Source of the DNA: Candidatus Poribacteria bacterium
GTDB lineage: Bacteria; Poribacteria; WGA-4E; WGA-3G
Length of the DNA stretch: 55,927 nucleotides
Direction: 5' to 3'
Assembly (NCBI GenBank): GCA_026702755.1
Contig: JAPPBX010000101.1
Location: forward strand, 1-55,927
Below the pieces are notes generated by a model that ran no database searches, was not told the origin of the DNA, and worked only from the letters and a program-made list of their open reading frames with translations. This document shows, one piece after another, positions 26,069 through 35,928 of this stretch (positions are counted from its first letter, which is position 1; the number at the start of each line of letters is the position of its first letter). Made by a program: the position numbers and the translations under genes.

Positions 26069-26859
26069 CCGAGCCCGAGAAGCGATACGATATCTAAATC
26101 AAAAGGCTTTAACGCAAGGTTTGTCGCGAAGGCAAGCACAGTTACAACGAGAACCACTTTGATCCATTTTTCGCCTTTTTCGACGGCCCAATGGCTCCCA
26201 ACCCATGCGCCGGTAGCATTCCCTATTGCTAAGGTTATACCTAAAGTCCAATCAACCTGCTTGTTCATGATAAAAATACCGAGCGCAAGCACGGTGTAAG
26301 CGAAGATAACCAAAACTTTAATCGCATTCGTCCGAACGAGATCAATACCTGTCAAAAGTCGCAAAGCAGTTATAACAAGTAGCCCCACACCTGCTTGAAT
26401 GAAACCTCCGTAAATCCCGATGAAGAAGAATACAACCATTGCAATGACTTTAGAGCTTGTCCCGTTACTTTCAATCCTATCTTTTAGGCGTGCGGTCCGG
26501 TTCAACAATGTTAAGCTGAGCATAATCAGCATCACAGCTGCAAGGATGAATTGAAACAACGCTGCATCCGTGCCAATCGCGATTCTGGCACCTATCCCGG
26601 CACCGATAACTGCGGGGATAGCGAGTAAGATGCCATACCGAAAATTAGAGACCCCCTTACGCCGGAACCCCATAATGGCACTGAGGTTTTGAAAAAAAAT
26701 AGCGACCCGGTTTGTGCCGTTTGCTAATATCGGATCGGAGGTGAGGAAAATAAGCATCGGGAGTGCCAACAACGATCCGCCGGCAGCAACTGTGTTTATG
26801 AAACCTGCGCAGATACCTGTACCAAAGAGTAAAACGGTGTGCAAGAGATTGAATTCCAT
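26065..26859 (-). CDS. TSUP/TauE-SafE family membrane transporter
   Basis: A 264-residue polytopic membrane protein with about eight hydrophobic helices in two similar halves. The N-terminal half contains GICAGFINTVAAGGSLLALP and the second half GFIQAGVGLLVITAL, the glycine-rich family repeats. TSUP members export sulfite, sulfoacetate or related organic anions; in a sulfatase-rich genome an anion exporter would fit, but the substrate is not shown by sequence. It lies downstream of a small membrane protein gene on the same strand, 12 nt apart. Confidence 0.9.
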   Translation of the reverse strand: MEFNLLHTVLLFGTGICAGFINTVAAGGSLLALPMLIFLTSDPILANGTNRVAIFFQNLSAIMGFRRKGVSNFRYGILLAIPAVIGAGIGARIAIGTDAALFQFILAAVMLIMLSLTLLNRTARLKDRIESNGTSSKVIAMVVFFFIGIYGGFIQAGVGLLVITALRLLTGIDLVRTNAIKVLVIFAYTVLALGIFIMNKQVDWTLGITLAIGNATGAWVGSHWAVEKGEKWIKVVLVVTVLAFATNLALKPFDLDIVSLLGLG

Positions 26860-26871
26860 TTTATTTCTCTG

Positions 26872-27150
26872 CTATTTCCTTTCTTTTGATGAATTGGATG
26901 ATATCTGGCGATATTTCGCAAAACCGATGAGAGCAAGGGCAACAAGGTTACCGAAAACAATAGCGCTTCCGAACCCTGTAATTACCAAAAAACCGCCGAT
27001 TCGGAAAATTCCATCTCCAAATGGACATTGCCAATCTAAAATGAAAATAGCCACGGCAGGAATTAGCGTGCCGAGTATGAACCCTATCCCCGCAGTGCCA
27101 CCAGCAACATTCTGAAGTTTTTTTAGCATCGGTAGTTGAACTTCAAACAT
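26872..27150 (-). CDS. Small membrane protein, unknown
   Basis: A 92-residue protein with two clear hydrophobic segments (AGIGFILGTLIPAVAIFIL and LVITGFGSAIVFGNLVALAL) and a basic C-terminal tail. It is tightly linked to the TSUP gene. No family was recognised. Confidence 0.6.
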   Translation of the reverse strand: MFEVQLPMLKKLQNVAGGTAGIGFILGTLIPAVAIFILDWQCPFGDGIFRIGGFLVITGFGSAIVFGNLVALALIGFAKYRQISSNSSKERK

Positions 27151-27182
27151 CTGTATTCTTTATTGTTGGCTCCGATTTTTCA

Positions 27183-28199
27183 TTATGCGAGACCTAAGTA
27201 TTTATCCCTGCCTTGCACGAGTGCTTCTATCTTTCGGTCAACCACCGAACGTTGGAGCATCCAAAAGCCGCAGTCCGGATGCACCCAACCAATACGTCCT
27301 GCGCCCAACATCTTTTCTGCAGTCTCTATGCTGGCTGCCACATCATCGGCGGTTTCAACTGGATTGACTTTCACATCAATCACACCGATACCGAGGACGA
27401 TATCTGTGACCGCCTTGAGTGCCTCAAGATCTGTATCAGGACGGTGTTTCAGTTCTAAAACCAAGTGATCACACCGGAGCGTATTCAAGAAGTCGATCAA
27501 AGCACTCCAGGTCCCTTTTTGAATAACCTGACCCCCGTAGTTGCCAAAGCAGAAGTGAACCGCTTTTTCCCCGTTAAACGCATCAAGGACAATATTAATC
27601 GCCTCGGCGGCGCGGGGCGCGTCTTGGGGGTTCCCCGGTATGTTTGCCTCATCAATTTGGAGGCAGGCACAATCCAGTTCTCGCACCTGTGCCGCTAAGA
27701 CTTCCGCCAAAGCGGTGAGCAATCTATCAAAGTCACCGTAATGTTTATCCAACAGCGTTCGTGCGAGCATGTAAGGACTTGTCACCGTGAATTTAATATC
27801 CTTGCCGGCAACGTCTATAGCGCGCTCACAATCAGAAACGAGATTTAACGTGCCTTCGTTCAGCGCGTCTTCAACAACTCCTGCGGGTTTTGCCCGAAAC
27901 GACATCGTCTGCATCTGCCTAAATTCATGCCATTCCTGTCGTCCTACTTCTGCTCTCACACCAGAGAGCGGGCGGATGAAATAGTCAATCATCCCATTGG
28001 TATCTGGGTGGTTGGGATCAAAACGGTAGAGTTCGCCATCCGTCGGCAAATCAATGCCGCGTTGCCGCTGGATATCGACGACGACTCGTGTCGCATCGAG
28101 GAGGGTCTGTTCTGTTGGCATAGACAGAAGCCACGCTGGGACGGGATAAGACCCGACAGTTGTGGTTAAAATTTCTGGTTTTTTTGTTGTATTTTTCAC
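27183..28199 (-). CDS. MetE C-terminal-like (cobalamin-independent methionine synthase family) protein
   Basis: A 338-residue TIM-barrel protein matching the C-terminal catalytic half of MetE: TTVGSYPVP at the start, QIDEANI (D183, E184), the zinc ligands H215-x-C217 (HFCFGN) and C310 (HPDCGF). The N-terminal half of full MetE is missing, as in archaeal core MetE and in many UROD/MetE-like methyltransferases. It probably transfers a methyl group from a folate or other donor to a thiol; the natural partner is unknown. It is transcribed just downstream (4-nt gap) of a lipoprotein gene. Confidence 0.87.
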   Translation of the reverse strand: MKNTTKKPEILTTTVGSYPVPAWLLSMPTEQTLLDATRVVVDIQRQRGIDLPTDGELYRFDPNHPDTNGMIDYFIRPLSGVRAEVGRQEWHEFRQMQTMSFRAKPAGVVEDALNEGTLNLVSDCERAIDVAGKDIKFTVTSPYMLARTLLDKHYGDFDRLLTALAEVLAAQVRELDCACLQIDEANIPGNPQDAPRAAEAINIVLDAFNGEKAVHFCFGNYGGQVIQKGTWSALIDFLNTLRCDHLVLELKHRPDTDLEALKAVTDIVLGIGVIDVKVNPVETADDVAASIETAEKMLGAGRIGWVHPDCGFWMLQRSVVDRKIEALVQGRDKYLGLA

Positions 28200-28203
28200 A
28201 GTT

Positions 28204-29214
28204 TTAATTTCCGACTAACTCAAAGGATTCAAGTTCAAAAACGGTATCAATTGTCTCATCACCGCGAGTTTGCGACTGCGTAAATTTGATAATACCTACG
28301 TCCGGCGCGACCCACTTTTTCACGACAGTGATGTCAAGTGGAATGTCCTGATTTTCAATGTCGAAACCCCAACGGAATGACTCTTGAACTTGGAAGACAT
28401 GTTTGAAAGTTCCAGCTGGCACGGACACTGTTTCTTCCGATATTACCTCAAATTCGTCGAGTCCACCACCGAGCGGGAAAAGTTCAGGAACCAATTGTGC
28501 TTGGAAGTTGACCTCCCATTTGTCCCCCGGTATGAGCGGGAATTGGTATAGCGGCAGATACGGCACAAACAGAATCGTATCACCTGTACCAGATGTAGTA
28601 TTCTGCGCGTGCTGTATAATTGCTGAAACCTCACCTTTTTCATCCTGGCGCGTCCCGAGGTAAGAATAGTTGACAATATTCTCCAAACCCTCACCACTGC
28701 TGGACTTCTGGAGGACGAAACTCTCGATAGTTTCTCCGCCTGCTCGTTGAATCTGGATGGTATCTACGATCTCGAACGTGATCTTGGTACCGTTTGCGTC
28801 GCTGTAGTGCCAAATATTTCCTACCGCCAACGGATAATAGTCTCCCGGTCGGGTCCGCCACACTTGGATGTCAAGTGTACTTGTTGTTGTGTTTTCGCCA
28901 TCGCTTACTGTAACCGCAATCTGATATTTTTTTTCAGTTTGCGGTGCTTGCCAGAGTGCACCGGATGCGTTTTCCGTTAGTTCACCGCCCGTGGTTGACC
29001 AGGTGTATGATAAAACGTGCCCTTCAAGATCTGCAGCTTCCAGACGGATTGCCACCTTTTCCCCCGGTGAAACTATATCTGATTCTGCTTCAAAGGCTAA
29101 AATCCTCGGTGCGAAGTCTGTGTGACGCGGGTCGGAACTCCCGCAACCTAACCCAACACCAATAAGCAGAAACCAGAGGATTTTCCAAGCATTTATTAGG
29201 TTTTTGATTTTCAT
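28204..29214 (-). CDS. Exported lipoprotein with Ig/PKD-like domain
   Basis: A 336-residue lipoprotein candidate. The signal peptide WKILWFLLIGVGLGC ends at C24, though the lipobox is not ideal. An Ig/PKD-like domain follows (about 35-120: PRILAFEAESDIVSPGEKV, LSYTWSTTGG, KYQIAVTVSDGENTT). The remaining 200 residues are beta-rich with W/Y-rich strands and are unassigned. ATG 29214 follows GGGGAG; the open frame extends 44 codons upstream without signal-peptide logic and would overlap the PhyH gene. Confidence 0.72.
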   Translation of the reverse strand: MKIKNLINAWKILWFLLIGVGLGCGSSDPRHTDFAPRILAFEAESDIVSPGEKVAIRLEAADLEGHVLSYTWSTTGGELTENASGALWQAPQTEKKYQIAVTVSDGENTTTSTLDIQVWRTRPGDYYPLAVGNIWHYSDANGTKITFEIVDTIQIQRAGGETIESFVLQKSSSGEGLENIVNYSYLGTRQDEKGEVSAIIQHAQNTTSGTGDTILFVPYLPLYQFPLIPGDKWEVNFQAQLVPELFPLGGGLDEFEVISEETVSVPAGTFKHVFQVQESFRWGFDIENQDIPLDITVVKKWVAPDVGIIKFTQSQTRGDETIDTVFELESFELVGN

Positions 29215-29311
29215 GGTATTTCTCCCCAGATACAACTTTTTTACACAGTCGCCGTAAATTTCGGTGGCAGGTTCGCTGGGAAGTGTCTTTAGATCAATAC
29301 ACTCACTTTTT

Positions 29312-30052
29312 TCACGCGTCAAGAGGTTTCCCACGTAAAACTTCACGAGATTGCGTTTCTCCGTTTCCCGTCACATTGTAAGCGAAGGTGTTCATCAACC
29401 TATCATTCGGTGAATTATTCGGTGCCGAGCCGTGGATAATCAACGCATTAAAGAAAACACCGTCTCCGGGTTCCATTTCAACAGCGACTGCATCTTCCCG
29501 TTCTTGATAATGTCCGGGTAGGAAAACGCCAAACGTCTGATGTTTCCGTTCGTGTTCCTGCAAGCCCCAATTATGGCTGCCGGGAACAAACTGAATGCAC
29601 CCATTCTCAAGGTTTGCCTCGTTAATAGCCAATTGGCAATTAATCATGACCGGTTTGTTGTTCTCATTTTTCCAATAGGCGTAATCCTGATGCCACGGGA
29701 TAGATGTCCCGTCCCCGCCTGCCTTCGGAAGCAATTTGCTGTGGTAGAGCGAGATGTTTTCACCCATCAAAACTTCCAGTATATCCAGCACATCGTCAGA
29801 ACGAAGCAGGCGGTTGAGCGTCGGGCTTACCAACTCGCTGTGCATTAACTGTTTGATACGCGGTGGATGATCGTCCGAATCATAAACTTCCCAAGAAATT
29901 CCAATTCCATCAGTAGGTTGTTCTGCCATACGGTTGTGTATATCTATGATTTCTTCCTGAATTAGTGCAATGTCTTCTGCAGAGACAAGCCCTTTTTTCA
30001 AGAAATAACCGTTTGTTTCATAAAACTGCTGTTCTTTATTTGTAAGTCCCAT
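29312..30052 (-). CDS. Phytanoyl-CoA dioxygenase (PhyH) family protein
   Basis: A 246-residue non-heme Fe(II)/2-oxoglutarate oxygenase. The metal triad is H121-x-D123 (WHQDYAYW) and H207 (LIIHGSAPN), with R218 the likely 2-oxoglutarate contact. CQLAINEANLENGCIQFVPG is the usual PhyH core strand pair. A convincing -10/-35 pair (30136-30164) sits upstream on this strand. The substrate is unknown. Confidence 0.92.
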   Translation of the reverse strand: MGLTNKEQQFYETNGYFLKKGLVSAEDIALIQEEIIDIHNRMAEQPTDGIGISWEVYDSDDHPPRIKQLMHSELVSPTLNRLLRSDDVLDILEVLMGENISLYHSKLLPKAGGDGTSIPWHQDYAYWKNENNKPVMINCQLAINEANLENGCIQFVPGSHNWGLQEHERKHQTFGVFLPGHYQEREDAVAVEMEPGDGVFFNALIIHGSAPNNSPNDRLMNTFAYNVTGNGETQSREVLRGKPLDA

Positions 30053-30135
30053 CCGATTTCTCCTTTGCCCACCGAGCGTAATCGCTGAATGGTAAAGATC
30101 CGCTTCCTAAATAGGCTGTGCATTTATAAGTATAA

Positions 30136-30164
30136 AGTATACAACACACTTCGAGAAAAATCAA
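30136..30164 (-). promoter_or_regulatory. Promoter of the PhyH gene
   Basis: Read on the minus strand: TTGATT (30164-30159), 17-nt spacer, TATACT (30141-30136). It lies 84 bp upstream of the PhyH start and diverges from the promoter at 30215. Confidence 0.6.
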
Positions 30165-30214
30165 GCGATTTACAATCTAAATTGTGCACTTCAACGAGAG
30201 TTGAGAGAAAAAAG

Positions 30215-30243
30215 TTTACTTTCGTCGCGAACCCTGCTAAAAT
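30215..30243 (+). promoter_or_regulatory. Promoter of the MazG-like gene
   Basis: TTTACT (30215-30220), 17-nt spacer, TAAAAT (30238-30243). The transcript would carry a leader of about 110 nt before the start at 30358; no strong fold was noticed in it. Confidence 0.55.
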
Positions 30244-30357
30244 ATATAGAGATTGATTACGTATTATCCCTTTGCAAGGATTACCACGCTTGCAAAGCGG
30301 ATTATTGCGCGCATTGTAAGTCTTAGGTATGCACTATCAAACGGAGTTAAAACTGGT

Positions 30358-30696
30358 ATGGAGTATACACTCGAAAATTGCCAAAAACTCGTAGACGACT
30401 GGGTCCACACCTTTGGAGTCCGTTATTTTTCGGAGTTAACCAATACCACTATTCTCATGGAAGAAGTGGGGGAATTAGCCCGGATTATGGCGCGCCAATA
30501 TGGGGAACAGAGTTTCAAGGAAAATGAGAAGGACTTGGACCTTGGTGAGGAAATGGCAGATATTCTTTTTGTACTTATCTGTCTTGCAAATCAAACCGGG
30601 ATCAAACTTGAGGATGCATTCAAAAAGTCAATGGAGAAAAAGACGCGGCGAGATAAGGAACGGCACAGCAAAAATCCAAAACTTTTAGAAAACTGA
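30358..30696 (+). CDS. MazG-like nucleotide pyrophosphohydrolase
   Basis: A 112-residue all-alpha NTP pyrophosphohydrolase. The Mg2+-binding ExxE...ExxD pattern is present: MEEVGELARIM and GEEMADILFVL. Such enzymes hydrolyse (d)NTPs to NMP and pyrophosphate, often as house-cleaning. I chose ATG 30358 after GGAG at 30342-30345; the open frame continues 35 codons upstream but that part is not family-like. The downstream lipoprotein gene follows after 34 nt. Confidence 0.84.
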   Translation: MEYTLENCQKLVDDWVHTFGVRYFSELTNTTILMEEVGELARIMARQYGEQSFKENEKDLDLGEEMADILFVLICLANQTGIKLEDAFKKSMEKKTRRDKERHSKNPKLLEN

Positions 30697-30730
30697 GTGC
30701 CGGACACCGAACCGCCGAAGGAGATAGACA

Positions 30731-33460
30731 ATGACGCTCCGTAAAATCCACATATTTTTGATTCTTATTCTCCTTTTTGTCATCGGTGGATGCGCGATTT
30801 TTCCGAAAAGTCAGCCTGCTCCACCAGTAGTCGATCCGCTGGTCGAGCGGAACCGTGAGTGGCGAGAGCAGGTTGAGACTGGTAACAACGAGTTACAACA
30901 GGGAAATCTACGAGGAGCTCTTACGGCTTACAAAGCTGCTGTTGCAATTCGTCCGGATTCCAGTGATGTACAAAGCAAAATCGCAGAGATATATTTCCAG
31001 CTTGAAGAGTACGAAAACGCACGCAATGCATTCATAACATTTTTAGTACTGGAGCCGAACAATATCACGGCTCTGAATTACGCTGGATACATCTCTGAAA
31101 AATTAGGGGACTACGCAGCAGCCGCCGAATACTATGAGCGAGTCCTTGGTGTTTCGGTGGATAACCTCTACGCCTTGAATCATCTCGGTTTAGTTTACAA
31201 GCAGCTACAACGTTTCGATCAGGCACTTGAGGTGCTCCAAAGAGCACTGTCGCTTGATCCGAGATGTGAACGCCCTGAAAGCGAAAATTTGCACAATTAT
31301 TTGGGGTTAATCTACTTGGAGCGCGGTGAGATTGGGGAGGCTATTGCAGAGTTCCGAGAATCAACTCGATTATTTCCAACCGATGTTTGGGCGAGAGAAC
31401 AACTCGCTGCAATCTATGAAGACCAACAGCGTTACTTTGAGGCGCAGCTTCAATACAAACAACTCTTAGACATTGCTCCAGACAATCTGCTCGCCTTGAC
31501 ACGGCTTCAAACACTCGCCCAACAGAATTTTAGTTCAACGCAGATTGTTGATGTCCAGCCTGTTACCCTCCTGCATCCAGACGTTGAGCATATCATCGCG
31601 AACGCGCCGGACGCAAACGATTATCCTGACGCTGATACCCTTGTTCTATTTAACCATTTCAGTCACGATATTTTGCCGACAGGCCAGTCGCGCTATACGA
31701 CACATCAAGTCGTTAAAATTCTTACCGAAAGAGGCATCCAAAAATATGGGGATATTGCCATCCCTTACCAACCCGCTGCGCAAAATATAAGTGTTAACAT
31801 AGCGAGAACAATGACGGCAGACGGCAGGGTGCTGCAACCGCCTGAAGAGGCATTTAATGACGTAACGCCCCCGGGGTTATTGGCACAAAACCTCTATTCC
31901 GACGCGATGTGGAAAGTGATTTCTATGGTGGGGCTTGCACCGGGAGTTTGCGTTGAATATCAGGTAACGCTTGAAGATAAACTGCCTGGCGGCGAGACAT
32001 GGATTACGGGGGGATACAATTTTCAGGCAACGGAGGCAACCCTTGAAACGAGTTATGCACTTCGGATACCTAAAACGTGGCACCTTCAGTGGAAGATTGC
32101 CAACGCGATGTCAGGCACAACGCCACAAAAACCTGAAGTGTCTTACACAGAAAATGATACCGTTGTCTATATCTGGAAATATGGCGAAACACCTGCGCTG
32201 ACAGCAGAAGAAGGTATGCCCCATATCAACGATGTCGTTCCACGCCTGCGTTATTCATCGATTGCAGACTGGAACAACGTTTACGCTTGGTATAAAGAGC
32301 TCGCGAAGGGGAGATACACACCGGATACTCACATTGAGGAAAAAGTCCAGCAGCTAACCAAAAATCTAACAACGGAAGCCGCGAAAATACGCGCCATCTA
32401 CCATTTTGTTGCCGCAAAAATTCGTTACGTGGGTATTGAACTCGGTCAGAGTGCTTACCAACCCTCACCTGCCATCGAAGTTTTTCAGATGCAATACGGC
32501 GACTGTAAAGACAAGACAACGCTTCTGATTTCAATGCTGGATCTCGTCGGCATCAAAGCCTATCCTGTTCTGATTAGTGTCTCACCATACGAACGCGTTG
32601 ATACGGAACTTCCATCACTCAATCAGTTTAATCACATGGTTGCTGCAATCCCGACAGCGGACAACACCTATATCTGGTTAGATCCCACCTCGTCAACTTG
32701 TAGTTACGGCGACCTGCCTTATAATGTACAAGGACGCATGGGATTTCTCATTACCGATACACATGGTGAGTTTGTGGAGACACCTATTTTCCCATCTGAA
32801 TCCAATAGGCTTGTAAGCGCAACAGATTTGACGCTGAACAACCAAGGCACCGTGGAGGGAACACTCCATATTCAAACAAGTGGGCAATATAACCTAAACA
32901 CCCGCTGGGCATACCAACAGATACAATCCGGTGCTTTGAAAGGTACTTTGGCGGCTGAACTCAGCGGGCAATTTCCGGGGATCCAGATAGAGTGGTATGA
33001 CATGTCTGACCTCAACGAGCTTAACGAACCCGTAGAAATCAGACTCGGTTTTCGTGTTGAGAATTACGCAACACCTTTGGAAAACAGTATGTTATTGCCC
33101 TTACCAATTGATGAGTTCGGGGAGTATGCTGAAGCGTTTGCTAAGGAGGAACGTATGTATTCGTTGGATTTCGGTTATCCAACGCAAATTGAAAAGACGG
33201 TTCGTATCCGCATTCCAGACGGATGGAAGGCTGCCGTGCCGGAAGATAGCCATCATACTATAGAAAGTGCGGAATTCACTCGGCAGTACCGACAGATTGA
33301 TAACATTCTCACTTACCAGTTAATATTTACTCTTAAGAACAGAATCCTACCAGCTGCTGCTTACGCTGAGGCGAAACCGTTTTTTACTGCGCTTGCGAGT
33401 GAGGATGGGAGCCACTTGCTGCTAAATACAAGTGGCTATAGTTCTATGTCCCGAAAATAA
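30731..33460 (+). CDS. TPR - DUF3857 - transglutaminase-like lipoprotein
   Basis: A 909-residue lipoprotein: signal peptide LILILLFVIGGC with the lipidated cysteine at C21. TPR repeats span about 45-260 (for example YYERVLGVSVDNLYALNHLG). A DUF3857-like beta domain covers about 280-470, then a transglutaminase/papain-like core with C592 (YGDCKDKTTLL), H635 (FNHMVAAI) and D651 (WLDPTSS) as the expected triad, and a C-terminal beta domain. The TPR/DUF3857/Tgm order is known from Bacteroidetes and Planctomycetes. The role is probably peptide-bond hydrolysis or crosslinking at the envelope. Ribosome-binding site GAAGGAG precedes ATG 30731. Confidence 0.9.
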   Translation: MTLRKIHIFLILILLFVIGGCAIFPKSQPAPPVVDPLVERNREWREQVETGNNELQQGNLRGALTAYKAAVAIRPDSSDVQSKIAEIYFQLEEYENARNAFITFLVLEPNNITALNYAGYISEKLGDYAAAAEYYERVLGVSVDNLYALNHLGLVYKQLQRFDQALEVLQRALSLDPRCERPESENLHNYLGLIYLERGEIGEAIAEFRESTRLFPTDVWAREQLAAIYEDQQRYFEAQLQYKQLLDIAPDNLLALTRLQTLAQQNFSSTQIVDVQPVTLLHPDVEHIIANAPDANDYPDADTLVLFNHFSHDILPTGQSRYTTHQVVKILTERGIQKYGDIAIPYQPAAQNISVNIARTMTADGRVLQPPEEAFNDVTPPGLLAQNLYSDAMWKVISMVGLAPGVCVEYQVTLEDKLPGGETWITGGYNFQATEATLETSYALRIPKTWHLQWKIANAMSGTTPQKPEVSYTENDTVVYIWKYGETPALTAEEGMPHINDVVPRLRYSSIADWNNVYAWYKELAKGRYTPDTHIEEKVQQLTKNLTTEAAKIRAIYHFVAAKIRYVGIELGQSAYQPSPAIEVFQMQYGDCKDKTTLLISMLDLVGIKAYPVLISVSPYERVDTELPSLNQFNHMVAAIPTADNTYIWLDPTSSTCSYGDLPYNVQGRMGFLITDTHGEFVETPIFPSESNRLVSATDLTLNNQGTVEGTLHIQTSGQYNLNTRWAYQQIQSGALKGTLAAELSGQFPGIQIEWYDMSDLNELNEPVEIRLGFRVENYATPLENSMLLPLPIDEFGEYAEAFAKEERMYSLDFGYPTQIEKTVRIRIPDGWKAAVPEDSHHTIESAEFTRQYRQIDNILTYQLIFTLKNRILPAAAYAEAKPFFTALASEDGSHLLLNTSGYSSMSRK

Positions 33461-33495
33461 GGGCTGCTCGGTTTTCCCTATGTTCAAGCGTAGCG

Positions 33496-34098
33496 TTAAC
33501 CCTTGACGTACTTCCAACCATCGACTATGACAGGAAGCCCACGAATTAGACACATAGCGACAGTTATAGCAGATAGGATTACGCCCGCCAATTCCAATCC
33601 GACAACTAATTCCGGATAGACACCGGAATTTTTGAAGGCAATAACGCTACCGAGATAGATAAAAGCAATAGTTTTCGTGATGCCGTAGACACTTCGGCTC
33701 AATCTCGAACTCGTGAGTGCGCGCGTCCATTTAGAGGTCATCATCGTGTTTTCACCGAAGGCAGTTTTGCCTTGCGCAAAGGCCGCACTCCGCAAGCCAT
33801 CTGTAAAGAAGCCACGTGCAATCACGACGGCTGGTATCCAGAACGGTATCAACCCAACAACGGCGAAATAAACCCAGAAAATGCATTCGACAATTCGGTC
33901 GCCAACGATGTCAAATAGGGCACCAAAATCGGATGTTTGGTTCAGTTTACGGGCAACATAGCCGTCAACTGCATCGAGGAACAGAATTAAGCCGATCAGC
34001 GCGACGAGTAAAATATCTAAATAAAGGTGATGCCCAAAGAGGGAAATCACAACGAAAACCAGAATCAGGCGGAAGAGTGTAATCAAATTCGCAATCAT
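33496..34098 (-). CDS. CDP-alcohol phosphatidyltransferase, PgsA-like
   Basis: A 200-residue membrane enzyme starting MIANLITLFRL, as in CDP-diacylglycerol-glycerol-3-phosphate phosphatidyltransferase. The full motif is D45 G46, A49 R50, G59, D63, D67, with D42 before it. Most likely it makes phosphatidylglycerophosphate; another acceptor cannot be excluded because a second family member lies at 25445-26068. It converges with the transglutaminase gene, 35 nt between stops. Confidence 0.87.
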   Translation of the reverse strand: MIANLITLFRLILVFVVISLFGHHLYLDILLVALIGLILFLDAVDGYVARKLNQTSDFGALFDIVGDRIVECIFWVYFAVVGLIPFWIPAVVIARGFFTDGLRSAAFAQGKTAFGENTMMTSKWTRALTSSRLSRSVYGITKTIAFIYLGSVIAFKNSGVYPELVVGLELAGVILSAITVAMCLIRGLPVIVDGWKYVKG

Positions 34099-34243
34099 GA
34101 TTTTACCTCCAAGAATGTATGAGGCATTTTATCTGCTTTTATAAAGGCTGTATATTTTCAGGCTAAGCGTCACTCTTTTAATGGTAACATACTAAACCTT
34201 CAAAAACAACATCAATTTTGCAAACGAAAGGGGTATTTATTTG

Positions 34244-35860
34244 ATGAACGAGAATAAAAAACCTAACATGGTCCTTATCTTGAACGACGATATGGGTTTT
34301 TCCGACTTAGGCTGCTACGGTGGCGAAGTCCAAACGCCACATCTGGATCGGCTTGCAGCCGATGGGCTTCGGTTTACACAGTTCTACAACACGGCTCGCT
34401 GCTGTCCGTCCCGTGCGTCTATGCTTACTGGACTACACCCACACCAAACAGGCGTGGGACACATGATGGGTGACGATGGACTTGAAGGTTATCGCGGAGA
34501 CCTTAATGACCGTTGTATAACTATTGCTGATGCCGTCCGTTCAGAAGGCTACGGCACGTACATGAGCGGTAAATGGCATATCTCTCGACATACCGGTGCT
34601 GATGGACCCAAACATAGTTGGCCCTGTCAGCGTGGATTTGACGAATACTATGGGATTATCACGGGTGCCGCGAATTTCTGGAAACCGAACACTCTGACGC
34701 GAAACAACACCCGCATCCAACACGATGAACTCCCGGAAGGCTACTTCTTCACAGACGCTGTCAGCGATGAAGCAGCGACATTTATCCGTAATCATACTGA
34801 GAAAACACCTGATCGCCCATTCTTTACATACGTTGCTTACACGGCACCGCATTGGCCCCTGCACGCGCATGAAGAGGACATTGCACTCTACAATGGACGT
34901 TTTGCTGCTGGATGGGATGAACTTCGGGAAGAGAGACTCTCTCGGATGCGAGAAATGAAGATTTTAGATGAGGCGTGGCAGCTTACCGCGCGTGATCCGT
35001 CGCAGCCCCCGTGGAGCGAGGCGCAATACAAAGCGTGGAATCAACGCCGCATGGAGGTCTACGCTGCACAGATCACCCGTATGGATGCGGGCATTGGACA
35101 GATTATCGACACATTGGAAGAGACAGGTGAACTTGACAACACGCTAATCCTATTTTTAGCTGATAACGGTGGTTGTGCTGAGGAGCTCGGTGGTCCTCCA
35201 GCGAGGCGCGACGCGGGTTCACTCATTAGTACCGAGACAACTTCCGATGGACAACCTGTCTATCGTGGGAACGACCCAAGTATTATGCCTGGTCCCGAAA
35301 ACACCTATCAGAGTTACGGCGTTCCGTGGGCGAACCTTTCCAATACACCGTTCCGTGAATACAAGCATTGGGTGCACGAAGGCGGTATCGCTACACCGCT
35401 CATCGCGCATTGGCCGGATGCCATAAAGTCTGAAGGCGAACTACGCCATCAGCCCGGTCAACTACCGGATATCATGGCGACATGCCTTGAAGTCTCAGGC
35501 GCAACTTACCCCGAAGAACACAACGGACTGTTTAACACGAGGGCAATTCTGCCATTAGAAGGGACAAGTTTAGTGCCGATTTTCGATGATAAAGACAACG
35601 GTAAAGAGGTGCTTTATTGGGAGCATGAAGGCAACTGCGCTATCCGGCAAGGGAAATGGAAATTGGTCTGCAAATTCCCCGGTGATTGGGAACTCTATGA
35701 TGTGGAAGCGGAACGAACAGAGATTAACAACCTCGCCGACAAACATCCGCAAAAAGTAAAGGAACTTACAGGACTTTACCAAGACTGGGCAGATCGCTGT
35801 TTTATCTATCCGTGGGATAAACTCCAGGAACAACGGAGACAACAACGGCAGCAGCGGTAA
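34244..35860 (+). CDS. Formylglycine-dependent sulfatase (arylsulfatase family)
   Basis: A 538-residue type I sulfatase. The modification motif C53-C-P-S-R57 (TARCCPSRASMLTG) would give formylglycine at C53. Metal-site residues occur in NDDMGFSDLGCYGG and LFLADNGG. The sequence around LHPHQTGVGHMMGDDG and EHEGNCAIRQGKWKL resembles arylsulfatase A-type enzymes. There is no signal peptide, so it is predicted cytoplasmic. ATG 34244 follows GAAAGGGG; the preceding TTG at 34241 is less likely. The gene stands alone on the plus strand and converges with the lactonase gene. Confidence 0.92.
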   Translation: MNENKKPNMVLILNDDMGFSDLGCYGGEVQTPHLDRLAADGLRFTQFYNTARCCPSRASMLTGLHPHQTGVGHMMGDDGLEGYRGDLNDRCITIADAVRSEGYGTYMSGKWHISRHTGADGPKHSWPCQRGFDEYYGIITGAANFWKPNTLTRNNTRIQHDELPEGYFFTDAVSDEAATFIRNHTEKTPDRPFFTYVAYTAPHWPLHAHEEDIALYNGRFAAGWDELREERLSRMREMKILDEAWQLTARDPSQPPWSEAQYKAWNQRRMEVYAAQITRMDAGIGQIIDTLEETGELDNTLILFLADNGGCAEELGGPPARRDAGSLISTETTSDGQPVYRGNDPSIMPGPENTYQSYGVPWANLSNTPFREYKHWVHEGGIATPLIAHWPDAIKSEGELRHQPGQLPDIMATCLEVSGATYPEEHNGLFNTRAILPLEGTSLVPIFDDKDNGKEVLYWEHEGNCAIRQGKWKLVCKFPGDWELYDVEAERTEINNLADKHPQKVKELTGLYQDWADRCFIYPWDKLQEQRRQQRQQR

Positions 35861-35871
35861 ATGTTTAGACA

Positions 35872-35911
35872 GGTCACCATGCCTAACTGTTATCGTTTAG
35901 ACACGGTGACC
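35872..35911. terminator. Convergent-gene hairpin (possible bidirectional terminator)
   Basis: GGTCACC (35872-35878) is complementary to GGTGACC (35905-35911), in the short gap between two convergent stops. The octamer GTTTAGAC occurs just before each arm. No proper T-tract is present, so termination is only a possibility. Confidence 0.35.
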
Positions 35912-35928
35912 ACCTCCTGCAAAGCGAC

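Noticed and set aside
28204-29346. Longer lipoprotein frame starting at 29346
   Set aside because: The upstream 44 codons overlap the PhyH gene and hide the signal peptide; the start at 29214 has a proper ribosome-binding site.
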